Assembly: GCA_900539145.1 (NCBI GenBank)
Contig: UQAX01000019.1
Coordinates: 1 to 44,786, forward strand
DNA: 44,786 bases
From: an uncultured Blautia sp.
Lineage (GTDB): Bacteria; Bacillota; Clostridia; Lachnospirales; Lachnospiraceae
Direction of reading: 5' to 3'
Position numbers and translations under genes: made by a program
Shown here: positions 1 to 9,172 of the stretch, one piece after another
Layout of the letters: every line of letters begins with the position of its first letter
Numbering within the stretch: the first letter of the stretch is position 1
The notes under the pieces: generated by a model
Databases searched by the model: none
What the model was told of the DNA's origin: nothing
The model's input: only the letters and a program-made list of their open reading frames with translations

Positions 1-46
1 GATTGCAAGAAAATTCAGGTATTTTATTTCATACAATTACAATTTA

Positions 47-55
47 TGGTATACT
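47..55 (+). promoter_or_regulatory. Extended -10 promoter for the TraX-like gene
   Basis: TGG precedes a TATACT hexamer at 50-55, giving a TGnTATACT extended -10. No good -35 lies 17 bp upstream. It sits about 55 bases before the chosen start codon at 108. Confidence 0.45.
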
Positions 56-107
56 TATAAATTAGTGCAACACAAAATAGATGAAAACTAACCGGAAAGG
101 ATTTCTT

Positions 108-875
108 ATGAAAGCAAATTTCTCTCTCTCAAAGAAGCAATTACTTCCACCTGTACTGACTTCAGGTGCATTAAAATGGATTGCTCTTATTACCATGTTT
201 ATAGACCATATCGGAGCGATTATATTAGAAAAAGGTGCAATCTCTGCTTATAATCAGGGACTTCCCACAGCGCTTTCTTATGATGTCAGCCTTCTTCTTT
301 CAAAAATGGATTTTTTTATTCGGCAGATTGGACGCATTTCCTTTCCAATCTTCTGCTTTCTCCTTGTAGAAGGCTTTTATCATACCTCCAACAGAAAAAA
401 ATATGCTCTGCGTCTTTTCCTGTTTGCCTGTATCTCAGAAATTCCTTTTGATTTATGTTTTCGTGGAAAAATATTGGAATTTTCCTATCAAAATGTCATG
501 TTCACTTTGCTTATTGGTTTTCTGACTATGTGGGCAATAGAAATCTTAAAAGAAAAAAAAGAAATCCTCGGTATCATTCCTGCTGTCCTTGGAATTTTAA
601 CCGGATTTTTCTTTCATGCAGATTATAACTGGAAAGGAATTGTCCTTATACTTGTTTTATATGTTTTTTATTTCTATCCTGTGGAAAAAACCATTGCGGG
701 ATGTCTGGCGTTATATTGGGAAGCAACAGCGTGTCTGGCTTTTATTCCGATAAACCTTTATAATCATAAAAAAGGAAACGGACCGAAATATTTCTTTTAC
801 TTTTTCTATCCGGTCCATCTCCTTATTCTGTTTCTTATTCGATATGCTCTCTTTGGTCTTCCGACAATATCATAA
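108..875 (+). CDS. TraX family integral membrane protein
   Basis: A polytopic membrane protein of 255 residues. The TraX signature is visible in the N-terminal half: a hydrophobic segment with IDHIG, then IRQIGRISFPIFCFLLVEGF followed by a basic RKKYALR turn. Several hydrophobic segments follow to the C-terminus. In F plasmids TraX acetylates pilin, but chromosomal Firmicute homologues have no established role, so no substrate is assigned. The start at 108 is preferred over the in-frame ATG at 81 because AAAGGA lies 6 bases before it, and the upstream ATG has no such site. The gene stands alone on the plus strand with its own promoter and terminator. Confidence 0.85.
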   Translation: MKANFSLSKKQLLPPVLTSGALKWIALITMFIDHIGAIILEKGAISAYNQGLPTALSYDVSLLLSKMDFFIRQIGRISFPIFCFLLVEGFYHTSNRKKYALRLFLFACISEIPFDLCFRGKILEFSYQNVMFTLLIGFLTMWAIEILKEKKEILGIIPAVLGILTGFFFHADYNWKGIVLILVLYVFYFYPVEKTIAGCLALYWEATACLAFIPINLYNHKKGNGPKYFFYFFYPVHLLILFLIRYALFGLPTIS

Positions 876-896
876 GTACCTTGCACTTTTCTCTTC

Positions 897-936
897 ACCA
901 GTAACGTCTGTTAAACGAATGTTACTGGTATTTTTC
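897..936 (+). terminator. Rho-independent terminator after the TraX-like gene
   Basis: ACCAGTAAC (897-905) pairs perfectly with GTTACTGGT (921-929) around a 15-base loop. ATTTTTCTG follows on the plus strand. The minus-strand side has no T-run, so it probably serves the plus-strand gene only. Confidence 0.75.
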
Positions 937-960
937 TGTGCTTTTAACAAGGATATATTT

Positions 961-1566
961 TTATAAATCTTCTGCTTTATATATGAAATATCCCTCATAA
1001 TAGTAACTATGGTCTATTCCCTTCATGTACACATCTCTGTTTTCTATTTTATCAGTCAAAGCCTGCTTTAAGATATACTTTATTTCAATATCCTTTACAG
1101 GGCTTCTTTCCATCGCAAGCAGATAATCTTCCTTATCAACAGCACTCCAGTCAATAACCATATTTAGCTCTTTTTTCAAAATTAAATCAAGCCATATTCT
1201 TGTGCTTCTGCCATTTCCTTCTCGGAATGGATGCGCTATATTCATCTCCACATACTTTTCAATGATTTCATCAAACGTTGACTGTGGCATCTTCTCAATA
1301 TTCTCAATAGCTGCCTGTAAATACATCACCGGTGCAAATCGAAAATTCCCTTTTGCAACATTTACAGTTCGTATTTTTCCTGCAAACTCATATATTTCAC
1401 CAAATAAATATTTGTGAATGGCAGCAAGCATCTGAAATGTTCCTGCTTCATAATTATCCAGATATCCATTTCCAAATAATTCAACCGCTTTTTTCTTACT
1501 TATCTTTTCTTCCATTCTGGCTAATTCTGTGGAGTCTGTGATATTCAATTTATTGTCTAAAGTCAT
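961..1566 (-). CDS. fic: Fic protein adenylyltransferase, class III (NmFic-like)
   Basis: A 201-residue Fic enzyme that would transfer AMP from ATP to protein hydroxyls. The core motif HPFREGNGRSTR starts at catalytic His112, and the flap region is KGNFRFAP (72-79). The C-terminus contains SYYYEG (Ser187-Gly192). This fits the [S/T]xxxE[G/N] self-inhibitory motif and, as I recall it, the C-terminal motif of Neisseria meningitidis Fic, the class III type that AMPylates gyrase and is held inactive by tetramerisation. Self-inhibition would explain the lack of a separate antitoxin gene. The start at 1566 has AAAGGGG just upstream. The longer frame to 1638 would overlap the upstream gene and is rejected. 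It is the last gene of the minus-strand run. Confidence 0.93.
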   Translation of the reverse strand: MTLDNKLNITDSTELARMEEKISKKKAVELFGNGYLDNYEAGTFQMLAAIHKYLFGEIYEFAGKIRTVNVAKGNFRFAPVMYLQAAIENIEKMPQSTFDEIIEKYVEMNIAHPFREGNGRSTRIWLDLILKKELNMVIDWSAVDKEDYLLAMERSPVKDIEIKYILKQALTDKIENRDVYMKGIDHSYYYEGYFIYKAEDL

Positions 1567-1606
1567 ATTTTCCCCTTTCACCCTAATATAACTTCGGAAT
1601 AGTACC

Positions 1607-1882
1607 TTATGTAATTGCACTAAGAATTCTTTTGCCAAACAGCTTCATATCTATTGACAGTATGCCCTTCCCATATACTTCATGATTATACTTTTCAATC
1701 TCAACAGTATATCCCAAACCTTGATATGTTCCTGAACCGTTTTCATCAATAATATCCTTTGGGACAACAAATATCGGTTCTTCAAAGGAAGAACATCGAA
1801 AATAATCTGTGAGAAACATAGTACCCCATAAAGCAGCTAATACAATAATAATTGTTAAACAAATATCTTTTAACTTTTTCAT
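1607..1882 (-). CDS. Small membrane-anchored protein, unknown function
   Basis: A 91-residue protein I do not recognise. Residues 7-26 are one strongly hydrophobic segment after MKKLKD. The rest is polar and would be extracytoplasmic or periplasm-facing if the N-terminus is inside. A GTYQGLGYTVEIEKY stretch near residue 51 looks like a beta-rich soluble region. The gene lies between another small membrane protein (41 bases upstream) and fic (about 40 bases downstream), all on the minus strand, so co-transcription is likely. Its start is preceded by GAGGGTGAGCAG. Nothing in it resembles a Fic antitoxin. Confidence 0.6.
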   Translation of the reverse strand: MKKLKDICLTIIIVLAALWGTMFLTDYFRCSSFEEPIFVVPKDIIDENGSGTYQGLGYTVEIEKYNHEVYGKGILSIDMKLFGKRILSAIT

Positions 1883-1922
1883 CTGCTCACCCTCTTAGCA
1901 TATTAGCTAATAAGTTTCCGCA

Positions 1923-2354
1923 CTAATATTTTTTAATGGTTTTTAAATAAGTTCCCACAAGAAAGCTCATAATTGTAACGCTAATTACCAAATAAAGAGG
2001 TTCAAAATAGTTCATATAACCGCCTATTCCCGAATTGATAAAACTTGCAATTCCGGTTATTACAACGTATAATGCCAATAAAACTGTCATGTTTTTCAGT
2101 ATTTTCAGAAACAGCGCTTTCGTGGATTTTGTTTTATAAAACCCAAAATACCAGCAATCCAGTGCAAAAGCAAAAGCAAGGGCATATCCCAATACATTTT
2201 TTACATTATATAGTCCCATTCGTATCTGCATCGTATTTTCTGATACGCTCTGACCACTTAATCGAGTGCCTGAAAATATCATATATATTTCCAACATACA
2301 CCAAAGACAATAAAATCCAATCATAGAATACGTTAAAATCTTATCTTTCTTCAT
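1923..2354 (-). CDS. Four-helix membrane protein, unknown function
   Basis: A 143-residue integral membrane protein with about four hydrophobic helices (roughly residues 8-28, 55-72, 88-108 and 117-138) and short charged loops. I do not recognise a family. The start is well supported by AAAGGGGG 8 bases upstream. It begins 31 bases after the ilvA stop on the same strand and is followed by the smaller membrane protein and fic, so it may be the link between the ftsY-ilvA transcript and the fic group. No terminator was seen in the ilvA gap. Confidence 0.65.
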   Translation of the reverse strand: MKKDKILTYSMIGFYCLWCMLEIYMIFSGTRLSGQSVSENTMQIRMGLYNVKNVLGYALAFAFALDCWYFGFYKTKSTKALFLKILKNMTVLLALYVVITGIASFINSGIGGYMNYFEPLYLVISVTIMSFLVGTYLKTIKKY

Positions 2355-2385
2355 TGAAATACCCCCTTTACCTTCTCTGAAAGGA

Positions 2386-3597
2386 TTATAAGCTTGCCAT
2401 TTTCAGTTTCGGACGATATCCTTCTTCCTCCAGTGCTTTCATAATTTCCTGCTTATGCTCTGTGCCAAAAGCTTCCAAAGTAATTTTTAATTCCACTGCC
2501 GCTGTTCTGTTGGTGCTTACAAACTGATTGTGCTCCAGTTTAATGACATTTCCTTGATGTTTTGCAATTACAGCCGCTACACGCACCAGTTCGCCCGGTT
2601 TATCCGGAAGAAGTACAGAAACAGTGAAAATTCTGTCTCTGGCAATGAGTCCGTTTTGTACCACAGATGCCATAGTAATGACGTCCATGTTTCCGCCGCT
2701 TAAAATGGACACTACCTTTTTATTCTGGAATTTCAAATGCTTTAACGCTGCCACCGTAAGAAGTCCTGAGTTTTCTACAATCATCTTGTGGTTTTCTACC
2801 ATATCCAAAAAGGCAACAACCAGCTCTTCATCTCTTACTGTGATAATTTCATCTACATTTTTCTGAATATACGGGAAAATTTTCTCGCCCGGACGTTTTA
2901 CTGCTGTACCGTCTGCAATGGTGTTCACCGTAGGCAGTGTCATAACTTCACCATTTAAAATAGATGCCTGCATACAGTTTGCGCCTTCCGGCTCTACTCC
3001 GATAACTTTAATATTAGGATTTAAAAGTTTTACCAAAGTGGAAACACCTGTTGCCAGACCGCCTCCTCCAATCGGCACTAAAACATAATCTACCAGAGGC
3101 AGCTCCTTGATAATTTCCATGGCAATGGTTCCCTGACCGGTTGCCACAGCAGGGTCATCAAAAGGATGGATAAAAGTATAGCCATGCTTTTCTGCCAGCT
3201 CATAAGCGTGGGCACATGCTTCATCATACACATCTCCGTGAAGAATGACTTCTGCTCCGTAGCTTTTTGTTCTCTCCACTTTAATCAGCGGTGTGGTTGT
3301 TGGCATTACAATAACTGCTTTTGCTCCAAAAGCCTTTGCGGCATAAGCCACGCCCTGTGCGTGATTTCCCGCAGATGCCGTAATCAAGCCTTTTGCTCTT
3401 TCTTCCTCTGAAAGAGTGCTGATTTTGTAATAAGCTCCTCTGATTTTATAAGCTCCTGTCACCTGCATATTTTCCGGTTTTAAATAAACCTTGTTTCCTG
3501 TACTTTTGCTGAAATAATCACTGTATACAAGCTTTGTTTCCTGTGTTACCTGTTTTACTACTTCTGAGGCCTCTTCAAATTTTTCTAATGTAAGCAT
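2386..3597 (-). CDS. ilvA: Threonine ammonia-lyase with C-terminal ACT domain
   Basis: A PLP enzyme of 403 residues that deaminates threonine to 2-oxobutyrate, the first step of isoleucine synthesis. The PLP lysine is Lys51 in TGAYKIRGA. SAGNHAQG (75-82) and GGGG (177-180) contact the substrate and cofactor phosphate. A single ACT-type regulatory domain spans about 328-403, as in the short Firmicute form. E. coli IlvA has two such repeats. The second of two closely spaced ATGs (3597) is chosen because GGGGAG ends 6 bases before it but touches the ATG at 3603. The gene follows ftsY by about 20 bases with no terminator, an unusual operon partner. Confidence 0.95.
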   Translation of the reverse strand: MLTLEKFEEASEVVKQVTQETKLVYSDYFSKSTGNKVYLKPENMQVTGAYKIRGAYYKISTLSEEERAKGLITASAGNHAQGVAYAAKAFGAKAVIVMPTTTPLIKVERTKSYGAEVILHGDVYDEACAHAYELAEKHGYTFIHPFDDPAVATGQGTIAMEIIKELPLVDYVLVPIGGGGLATGVSTLVKLLNPNIKVIGVEPEGANCMQASILNGEVMTLPTVNTIADGTAVKRPGEKIFPYIQKNVDEIITVRDEELVVAFLDMVENHKMIVENSGLLTVAALKHLKFQNKKVVSILSGGNMDVITMASVVQNGLIARDRIFTVSVLLPDKPGELVRVAAVIAKHQGNVIKLEHNQFVSTNRTAAVELKITLEAFGTEHKQEIMKALEEEGYRPKLKMASL

Positions 3598-3617
3598 GTG
3601 CATCTCCCCACTCTCTT

Positions 3618-4571
3618 TTAATTTTCTTGTGTATTGTTTTCCATATTAAACAGGGCATTTACAAATTCATCGGAATTAAATTTCTGCAAATCATCAATGC
3701 CTTCACCCACTCCGATATATTTTACCGGAATGTCTAATTCTGACTGAATTGCCACTGCAATACCGCCTTTTGCCGTACCATCCAGCTTTGTAAGAATAAT
3801 TCCCGTAACATTTGCCACTTCGTTAAACTGACGTGCCTGTGCAAGTGCATTCTGTCCTGTTGTGCCGTCTAAAACTACCAGTGTTTCCAGATATGCTTCC
3901 GGATATTCCTTCTCAATAATGCGATAAATCTTGCGAAGCTCCTCCATAAGATTTTTCTTATTGTGAAGTCTTCCTGCCGTATCACAAATTAAAACATCTG
4001 CATTTCTGGCTTTTGTGGCTGCAATGGCATCATATACTACGGAAGCCGGATCTGCTCCGTCCTGACCGCCGATAAGCTCCACCCCTGCTCTGTTCGCCCA
4101 CTGAACAAGCTGCTCACCTGCTGCTGCACGGAAGGTATCTGCTGCCGCCATAATGACTTTTTTGCCCTGTCCTTTCAGCTTTCCTGCCAGTTTTCCAACA
4201 GAAGTAGTCTTTCCCACTCCGTTGACACCGATTACCAGAATAACGGATTTGCGGTTTTCAAATTCATAAGCGGTTTCTTCTACCTGCATCTGCTCCTTAA
4301 TACTGTCCATAAGAAGCTTTTTACATTCCATAGGTTCTTTGATATGCTGTTTTGACACCTGTTCCTTTAATCGCTCAATAATAGCAGTTGTGGTATTGAT
4401 ACCAAGGTCGCCCATTACTAAAATTTCTTCTATTTCTTCGTAAAAATCATCATCAATGCTGGAATATCCGCTAAAAATAGAGTCAATTCCGGAAACAATA
4501 TTTTCTCTTGTTTTGGAAAGTCCCTCTACCAGTCGTTTAAAAAATCCTTTTTTTTCTTTTCCTTCTGCCAT
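3618..4571 (-). CDS. ftsY: Signal recognition particle receptor FtsY
   Basis: SRP receptor GTPase of 317 residues that docks Ffh-ribosome complexes at the membrane for co-translational insertion. It has a very short acidic/basic N-terminal region, an N helical bundle (about 20-95) and a G domain with GVNGVGKT (115-122), DTAGR (197-201) and TKLDG (261-265). It begins 9 bases after the smc stop, the usual Firmicute order rnc-smc-ftsY. The ffh and ylxM genes that often follow are absent, and ilvA takes their place. Confidence 0.98.
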   Translation of the reverse strand: MAEGKEKKGFFKRLVEGLSKTRENIVSGIDSIFSGYSSIDDDFYEEIEEILVMGDLGINTTTAIIERLKEQVSKQHIKEPMECKKLLMDSIKEQMQVEETAYEFENRKSVILVIGVNGVGKTTSVGKLAGKLKGQGKKVIMAAADTFRAAAGEQLVQWANRAGVELIGGQDGADPASVVYDAIAATKARNADVLICDTAGRLHNKKNLMEELRKIYRIIEKEYPEAYLETLVVLDGTTGQNALAQARQFNEVANVTGIILTKLDGTAKGGIAVAIQSELDIPVKYIGVGEGIDDLQKFNSDEFVNALFNMENNTQEN

Positions 4572-4580
4572 TCTTACCTC

Positions 4581-7500
4581 CTACTTATCCAAGTCATTTT
4601 CAATAAGGTCTACGGATACCAGCGTTGACACACCTTTTTCCTGCATAGTAATACCGTACAAACGGTCTGCCGCTGTCATCGTGCCCCTTCTATGTGTTAT
4701 AATAATAAACTGTGTATTCTTTGTCAACTTATGAAGATATTTTGCATACCTTGTAACATTAGAGTCGTCAAGAGCCGCCTCGATTTCATCCAGCAGGCAG
4801 AATGGAGATGGCTTCAGATTTTGGATGGCGAACAAAAGAGCAATAGCCGTCAACGCCTTTTCTCCACCGGAAAGCTGCATCATATTCTGTAATTTCTTTC
4901 CCGGCGGCTGAGAAATAATCCGAATTCCCGCCTCCAGAATATCTTCTTCCTCATCAAGCTCCAGCGTACCTTTTCCACCTCCGAAAAGCTCCTTAAATGC
5001 CTTGTCAAATTCCACACGGATTTGTCCGAATTTCTCTTCAAACTGACGGCGCATTCCGGTATCCAGCTCATTGATAATTCCTTGCAGGGTTTCCTCTGCC
5101 TGTACCAAATCATCATGCTGCGTCTTCATAAAAGTGTGACGCTCCGACAACTCTTTATATTCCTCAATGGCATTGACATTGACATTTCCCAACTGCCTGA
5201 TTTCGCTTCTCATATTGGAAATTGCACTTTTTATCTCTGCTCTTTCCTGTAATTCATCCGGCATATCAATCAGCGCCTGACTATATGTAATCTCATATTC
5301 CTCCCACATATAGTTTACCTGCGTTTCCTGATTTTCTTCCAGCTTTTCCTTCTGTCCCAGCAAACGATAGCTTTCCTTATCCAGCAAATTCATTTTTGCA
5401 GATAATTCATCTCTCTTTGAGAAAAACGCCTTATGCTCCTGTGTCATTTTCTCTTTTTGGGAAAGAGCTTCCTGCAATTTTTCTTTATCTTCTTCTTCCT
5501 CTTTTGCTGCAAGTGCTATTTCCTGACGGATTTTCTCAATGTCCGCTTCTTTTTTCAAGGCTTCCGCTTTGCCTTCTTCCATTCCTGCAAAAAGAGTTTC
5601 TTTCTGGTTCGTAAGATTTTCCAGTTCTTCCTTAATACGTCTTAAATTTTCCTGAATAAAGCCTTTTCTGGAAGTAATTCCTGCTCCCTCTAACTGACTT
5701 TTTTCCAGTTCCTTGGAAATATCCGTCTCCTGCTTTTTCTTACTTTCCAATTCTTCCTGCTTTTCATTAATGGATTTTTCCAGTTCTGCCTCCTGCCTTG
5801 CGCTGGCCTCCATTTCTAATTGGATGGATTGGCTGTTTTCCTCGATTTCTTTTGCCTGCTTTTCAAGCTCTGCACTTTCTCTTTTTAAATTCTCATATCC
5901 CTGCTTAATCTCTGCTCTTTTATCTGACATGGAATTTAAGTTCATCTGCACCGTATTTTCCTGAATATACTGCTCCTGCAAGCTTTCCTGCATACGGGCA
6001 GCCTCGTCACGGAAGTGGTTCCGTTTATTGCGGTATTCTTCCAATGCCGTCTGTAATTTTTCAATATTCAACTTCAGCTTTTCTACATTTCCGTGAAGCT
6101 CATCAATTTCCCTTCGTCTTCCCAGAAGATTGCTGTTGTTCTTAAACGCACCACCGGTCAGAGAACCGCCGGGATTTAAGGACTCTCCCTCTATGGTAAC
6201 CATACGAATGGTGTACTGGTATTTCTTTGCAATAGCAATTCCATGGTCAATGTGGTCTACTACCAAAGTTCTTCCCAGAAGATAATTTGCCAGACCTTCA
6301 TACTCAGCCTCCACCTGAACCAAATCACTGGCAACGCCGATTACTCCCGGCTCTTTTAATGCTGCCGGATTATTAAAGGTCTTTTTGTTCTTCATACTTG
6401 TAAGAGGAAGAAAAGTCGCACGACCATATTTGTTTTTCTTCAGAAATTCAATCATTCCCTTGGCTGTATTCTCATTGTCTGTAACAATATTTTGAATACT
6501 GCCTCCCAAAGCCGTTTCAATGGCTGTCTCATAATTTTTTTCTACTTTTAAAAGGTCTGCCACAACGCCTTTAATTCCGGAAACATTTTTCTTATGCTCC
6601 ATAACACGACGGATACTGTTTCCATAGCCGTCATAACGCTCCGTAATATTCTTCAAAGACTCCAATCTGGAAGCTTCTCTGTGATAAGCAGTCTTTTCAT
6701 TTTCCAACTGCTGTGTCGCTCTTGAAATTTCTGCCTGATATTTTTTAATCTGGTCTTCACAGCGGTTGCCCTGACGAATAAGCTTTTCAATGGTTTCTTC
6801 AATTTCCTGCTTCTGTACTTTATACTGTTCTTCAGAAGCATCTAACTGTGCAGCCTCACTTCGCAAGGTTAAATTTCTCTGATTTAAAGCAACCTTCCGA
6901 ATAGAAATCTGCTCCATCATGGTGTCATAACGCTGTAATTTTCCTTTAATAGAAGCCCTTTGATTTAAAATTTCAATAATCTCATTTTTTCCGCTTTCAA
7001 TGGCTTCTTCTAAATTGTGAATTTCAATGGCAATCGCCTTAAATGCTTCCTGTGCCTGAGACTGAACCTTTGAAAATTCTGCCGCCTTTTCCTCTAATTG
7101 AGATTTTTCTTCCAGATAGCCCTGTTCTTCTTTCTTTCTCTTATCGATATCCCCCTCTAAAGCAAGGGCTCTTTCCTGATACTGCGTTTCATTTTGCTTT
7201 GCAGAATGAATTTGCTCCTGCAACAAGTGAATTTGGTTTTCCAAATTTTGTTTTTCTAGGGTTTTCTGTGTGGACTGCTCTCTGGACTTCTGAATTTCTT
7301 CTTCCAGCGTTTCCAGCTCTTTTTCCAAATTTTCATATTCTGTCTTGGTCACATCAAAGCTTTTACAGGTTTCTTCCAAATCAGACTGAGCAATCTCGTA
7401 TTTCTCCTCCACAGCCTTTAACTGCTCCCGAATTCTTGCCATTTCCACTAGAAACATCTGGATATCCAGTTGCTTTAAGGCTTCCTTTTTCTTCAGATAC

Positions 7501-8141
7501 ACCTTAGCCGTCTCTGCCTGCTTCTCCAAAGGCGCTAATTGCCTTGTAAGCTCTGATAAAATATCATTGACACGGGTAAGATTTTGCTGTTCTTCCTCCA
7601 GCTTTTTAATGGCGGTATTCTTTCTTCTTTTAAACTTTACAATTCCTGCCGCTTCGTCAAAAAGCTCTCGTCTTTCTTCCGGCTTTCCGCTTAATATTTT
7701 ATCAATCTGTCCCTGTCCGATAATGGAATAGCCTTCTTTTCCAATACCTGTATCGTAAAAAAGCTCATTCACATCTTTTAAGCGACAGGAGGTTCCGTTT
7801 AAAAGATATTCACTTTCCCCCGAACGGTACAGCCTTCGGGCAATCGTCACTTCCTGATAATCAATGGGTAATTTGTGGTCGCTGTTATCCAGCGTAATCG
7901 CCACATAGGCAAACCCTAACGGTTTTCTCGTCTCTGTTCCCGAAAAGATAACGTCCTGCATGTTGCCTCCTCGAAGCTGTTTGGCGCTTTGCTCACCTAA
8001 AACCCAGCGCACCGCATCGCCTACATTACTTTTCCCGCTTCCGTTTGGGCCTACAATTCCCGTAATTCCGTTATGAAATTCAAATGTAATTTTATTGGCA
8101 AAAGACTTAAAGCCCTGCACCTCAATACTCTTTAAATACAT
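4581..8141 (-). CDS. smc: Chromosome segregation ATPase SMC
   Basis: Full-length SMC of 1186 residues, the motor of the bacterial condensin complex with ScpA and ScpB. The N-terminal head carries Walker A GPNGSGKS (31-38). Long coiled coils flank a hinge near 510-680, where the glycine-rich NPGGSLTGGAF stretch is typical. The C-terminal head carries the ABC signature LSGGEKAL from residue 1090 and Walker B LLDEIEAALDD (1116-1126). No frameshift or loss of motif is visible. Its start overlaps the rnc stop by 10 bases, so translation is probably coupled. Confidence 0.99.
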   Translation of the reverse strand: MYLKSIEVQGFKSFANKITFEFHNGITGIVGPNGSGKSNVGDAVRWVLGEQSAKQLRGGNMQDVIFSGTETRKPLGFAYVAITLDNSDHKLPIDYQEVTIARRLYRSGESEYLLNGTSCRLKDVNELFYDTGIGKEGYSIIGQGQIDKILSGKPEERRELFDEAAGIVKFKRRKNTAIKKLEEEQQNLTRVNDILSELTRQLAPLEKQAETAKVYLKKKEALKQLDIQMFLVEMARIREQLKAVEEKYEIAQSDLEETCKSFDVTKTEYENLEKELETLEEEIQKSREQSTQKTLEKQNLENQIHLLQEQIHSAKQNETQYQERALALEGDIDKRKKEEQGYLEEKSQLEEKAAEFSKVQSQAQEAFKAIAIEIHNLEEAIESGKNEIIEILNQRASIKGKLQRYDTMMEQISIRKVALNQRNLTLRSEAAQLDASEEQYKVQKQEIEETIEKLIRQGNRCEDQIKKYQAEISRATQQLENEKTAYHREASRLESLKNITERYDGYGNSIRRVMEHKKNVSGIKGVVADLLKVEKNYETAIETALGGSIQNIVTDNENTAKGMIEFLKKNKYGRATFLPLTSMKNKKTFNNPAALKEPGVIGVASDLVQVEAEYEGLANYLLGRTLVVDHIDHGIAIAKKYQYTIRMVTIEGESLNPGGSLTGGAFKNNSNLLGRRREIDELHGNVEKLKLNIEKLQTALEEYRNKRNHFRDEAARMQESLQEQYIQENTVQMNLNSMSDKRAEIKQGYENLKRESAELEKQAKEIEENSQSIQLEMEASARQEAELEKSINEKQEELESKKKQETDISKELEKSQLEGAGITSRKGFIQENLRRIKEELENLTNQKETLFAGMEEGKAEALKKEADIEKIRQEIALAAKEEEEDKEKLQEALSQKEKMTQEHKAFFSKRDELSAKMNLLDKESYRLLGQKEKLEENQETQVNYMWEEYEITYSQALIDMPDELQERAEIKSAISNMRSEIRQLGNVNVNAIEEYKELSERHTFMKTQHDDLVQAEETLQGIINELDTGMRRQFEEKFGQIRVEFDKAFKELFGGGKGTLELDEEEDILEAGIRIISQPPGKKLQNMMQLSGGEKALTAIALLFAIQNLKPSPFCLLDEIEAALDDSNVTRYAKYLHKLTKNTQFIIITHRRGTMTAADRLYGITMQEKGVSTLVSVDLIENDLDK

Positions 8142-8842
8142 AAGTCTCCCTTTTCATCTCTCAGCTTTTTAATGGCGCAGTAAGCTGCCTGCTGCTCTGC
8201 CGCCTTCTTGGTGTGTCCGCAGCCTTCTCCCAGTTTTTTGTCACCCAGAAGCGCTTCCACATAAAAGGATTTATTGTGATCCGGCCCTTCTTCCTTTACC
8301 AATACATATTGTACGTCATCTTCATACTGTGCTTGTACAATTTCCTGAAGTGTAGTCTTGCTATCATAAAAGAGCTGTTTGTTCTCAATGTCATTTAAAA
8401 TATATTTATGAACAAACTCTTTTGCATTAGCAAAACCGCCGTCCAGATAAATTGCGCCAATCAGGGCTTCCATTGCGTCTGAAATAATGGAATTTCTGTT
8501 TCTGCCTCCTGTTGCTTCTTCCCCTTTGCCTAAAAGCAAATAATCTCCTAAGGAAATTTCCTTTGCACAGAGGGCAAGAGTAGGCTCACATACAATACTG
8601 GCACGTTTTTTTGTCAGTTTTCCTTCCGGTAAATCTGCATATTGGTAAAATAAAAATTCACTGGAAGTCAGCTCCAATACCGCATCTCCCAAAAATTCCA
8701 GTCTCTCATTATTTCCCTTATAAGCAATATGGTGTTCATTTGCATAAGAGCTGTGAGTCAGTGCATTGACTAAAAGGTCAAAATTTTCAAATTCATATCC
8801 GATTTTCTTCTCCAGCTCTAAAAATTTCTTTGAATTCTTCAT
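8132..8842 (-). CDS. rnc: Ribonuclease III
   Basis: Double-strand-specific endoribonuclease of 236 residues that processes rRNA precursors and structured mRNAs. The catalytic domain holds the signature NERLEFLGDAVLEL, and a double-stranded-RNA-binding domain makes up about the last 70 residues, ending in a KKAAEQQAA helix. The start at 8842 is chosen because AAAGGAG lies 6-7 bases upstream. A frame open to 8923 has no such site and adds an unusual basic extension. The gene is 88 bases after acpP and overlaps smc by 10 bases. Confidence 0.98.
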   Translation of the reverse strand: MKNSKKFLELEKKIGYEFENFDLLVNALTHSSYANEHHIAYKGNNERLEFLGDAVLELTSSEFLFYQYADLPEGKLTKKRASIVCEPTLALCAKEISLGDYLLLGKGEEATGGRNRNSIISDAMEALIGAIYLDGGFANAKEFVHKYILNDIENKQLFYDSKTTLQEIVQAQYEDDVQYVLVKEEGPDHNKSFYVEALLGDKKLGEGCGHTKKAAEQQAAYCAIKKLRDEKGDLCI

Positions 8843-8930
8843 ATCTGCTCCTTTATTCTCTTTCTTTATGATACAAAAATGTCCTCCCTTTATCAGAATA
8901 CTTCTGATTTTGCGGGAAGACATTTCGTTT

Positions 8931-9161
8931 TTATCCGATTAAACGCTTAATCTGTTCTACTGCATCTCCGACAGAAACAATCTGCTCTACTTCTTCTGTT
9001 GGGATTTCAATATCAAATTCTTCCTCGATACCCATCACAATTTGGAAAATATCCAGAGAGTCGGCACCCAAATCATCTACAAATGTGGTATCCCAAGTTA
9101 CTTCCTCTGTATCCACATTTAAAACCTCTGCTATTATCTTCTGTAATTTTTCCAATTCCAT
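8931..9161 (-). CDS. acpP: Acyl carrier protein
   Basis: A 76-residue acidic carrier protein. The phosphopantetheine attachment serine is Ser35 in the GADSLD motif. It carries acyl chains for fatty acid and phospholipid synthesis and supplies acyl-ACP to PlsX, which is encoded 11 bases upstream. Length and charge are standard. Confidence 0.98.
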   Translation of the reverse strand: MELEKLQKIIAEVLNVDTEEVTWDTTFVDDLGADSLDIFQIVMGIEEEFDIEIPTEEVEQIVSVGDAVEQIKRLIG

Positions 9162-9172
9162 GATATATCCTC

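Noticed and set aside
7043..7507. A 154-codon plus-strand frame inside smc
   Set aside because: It is antisense to the SMC coiled coil, whose biased codons leave long open frames on the other strand.
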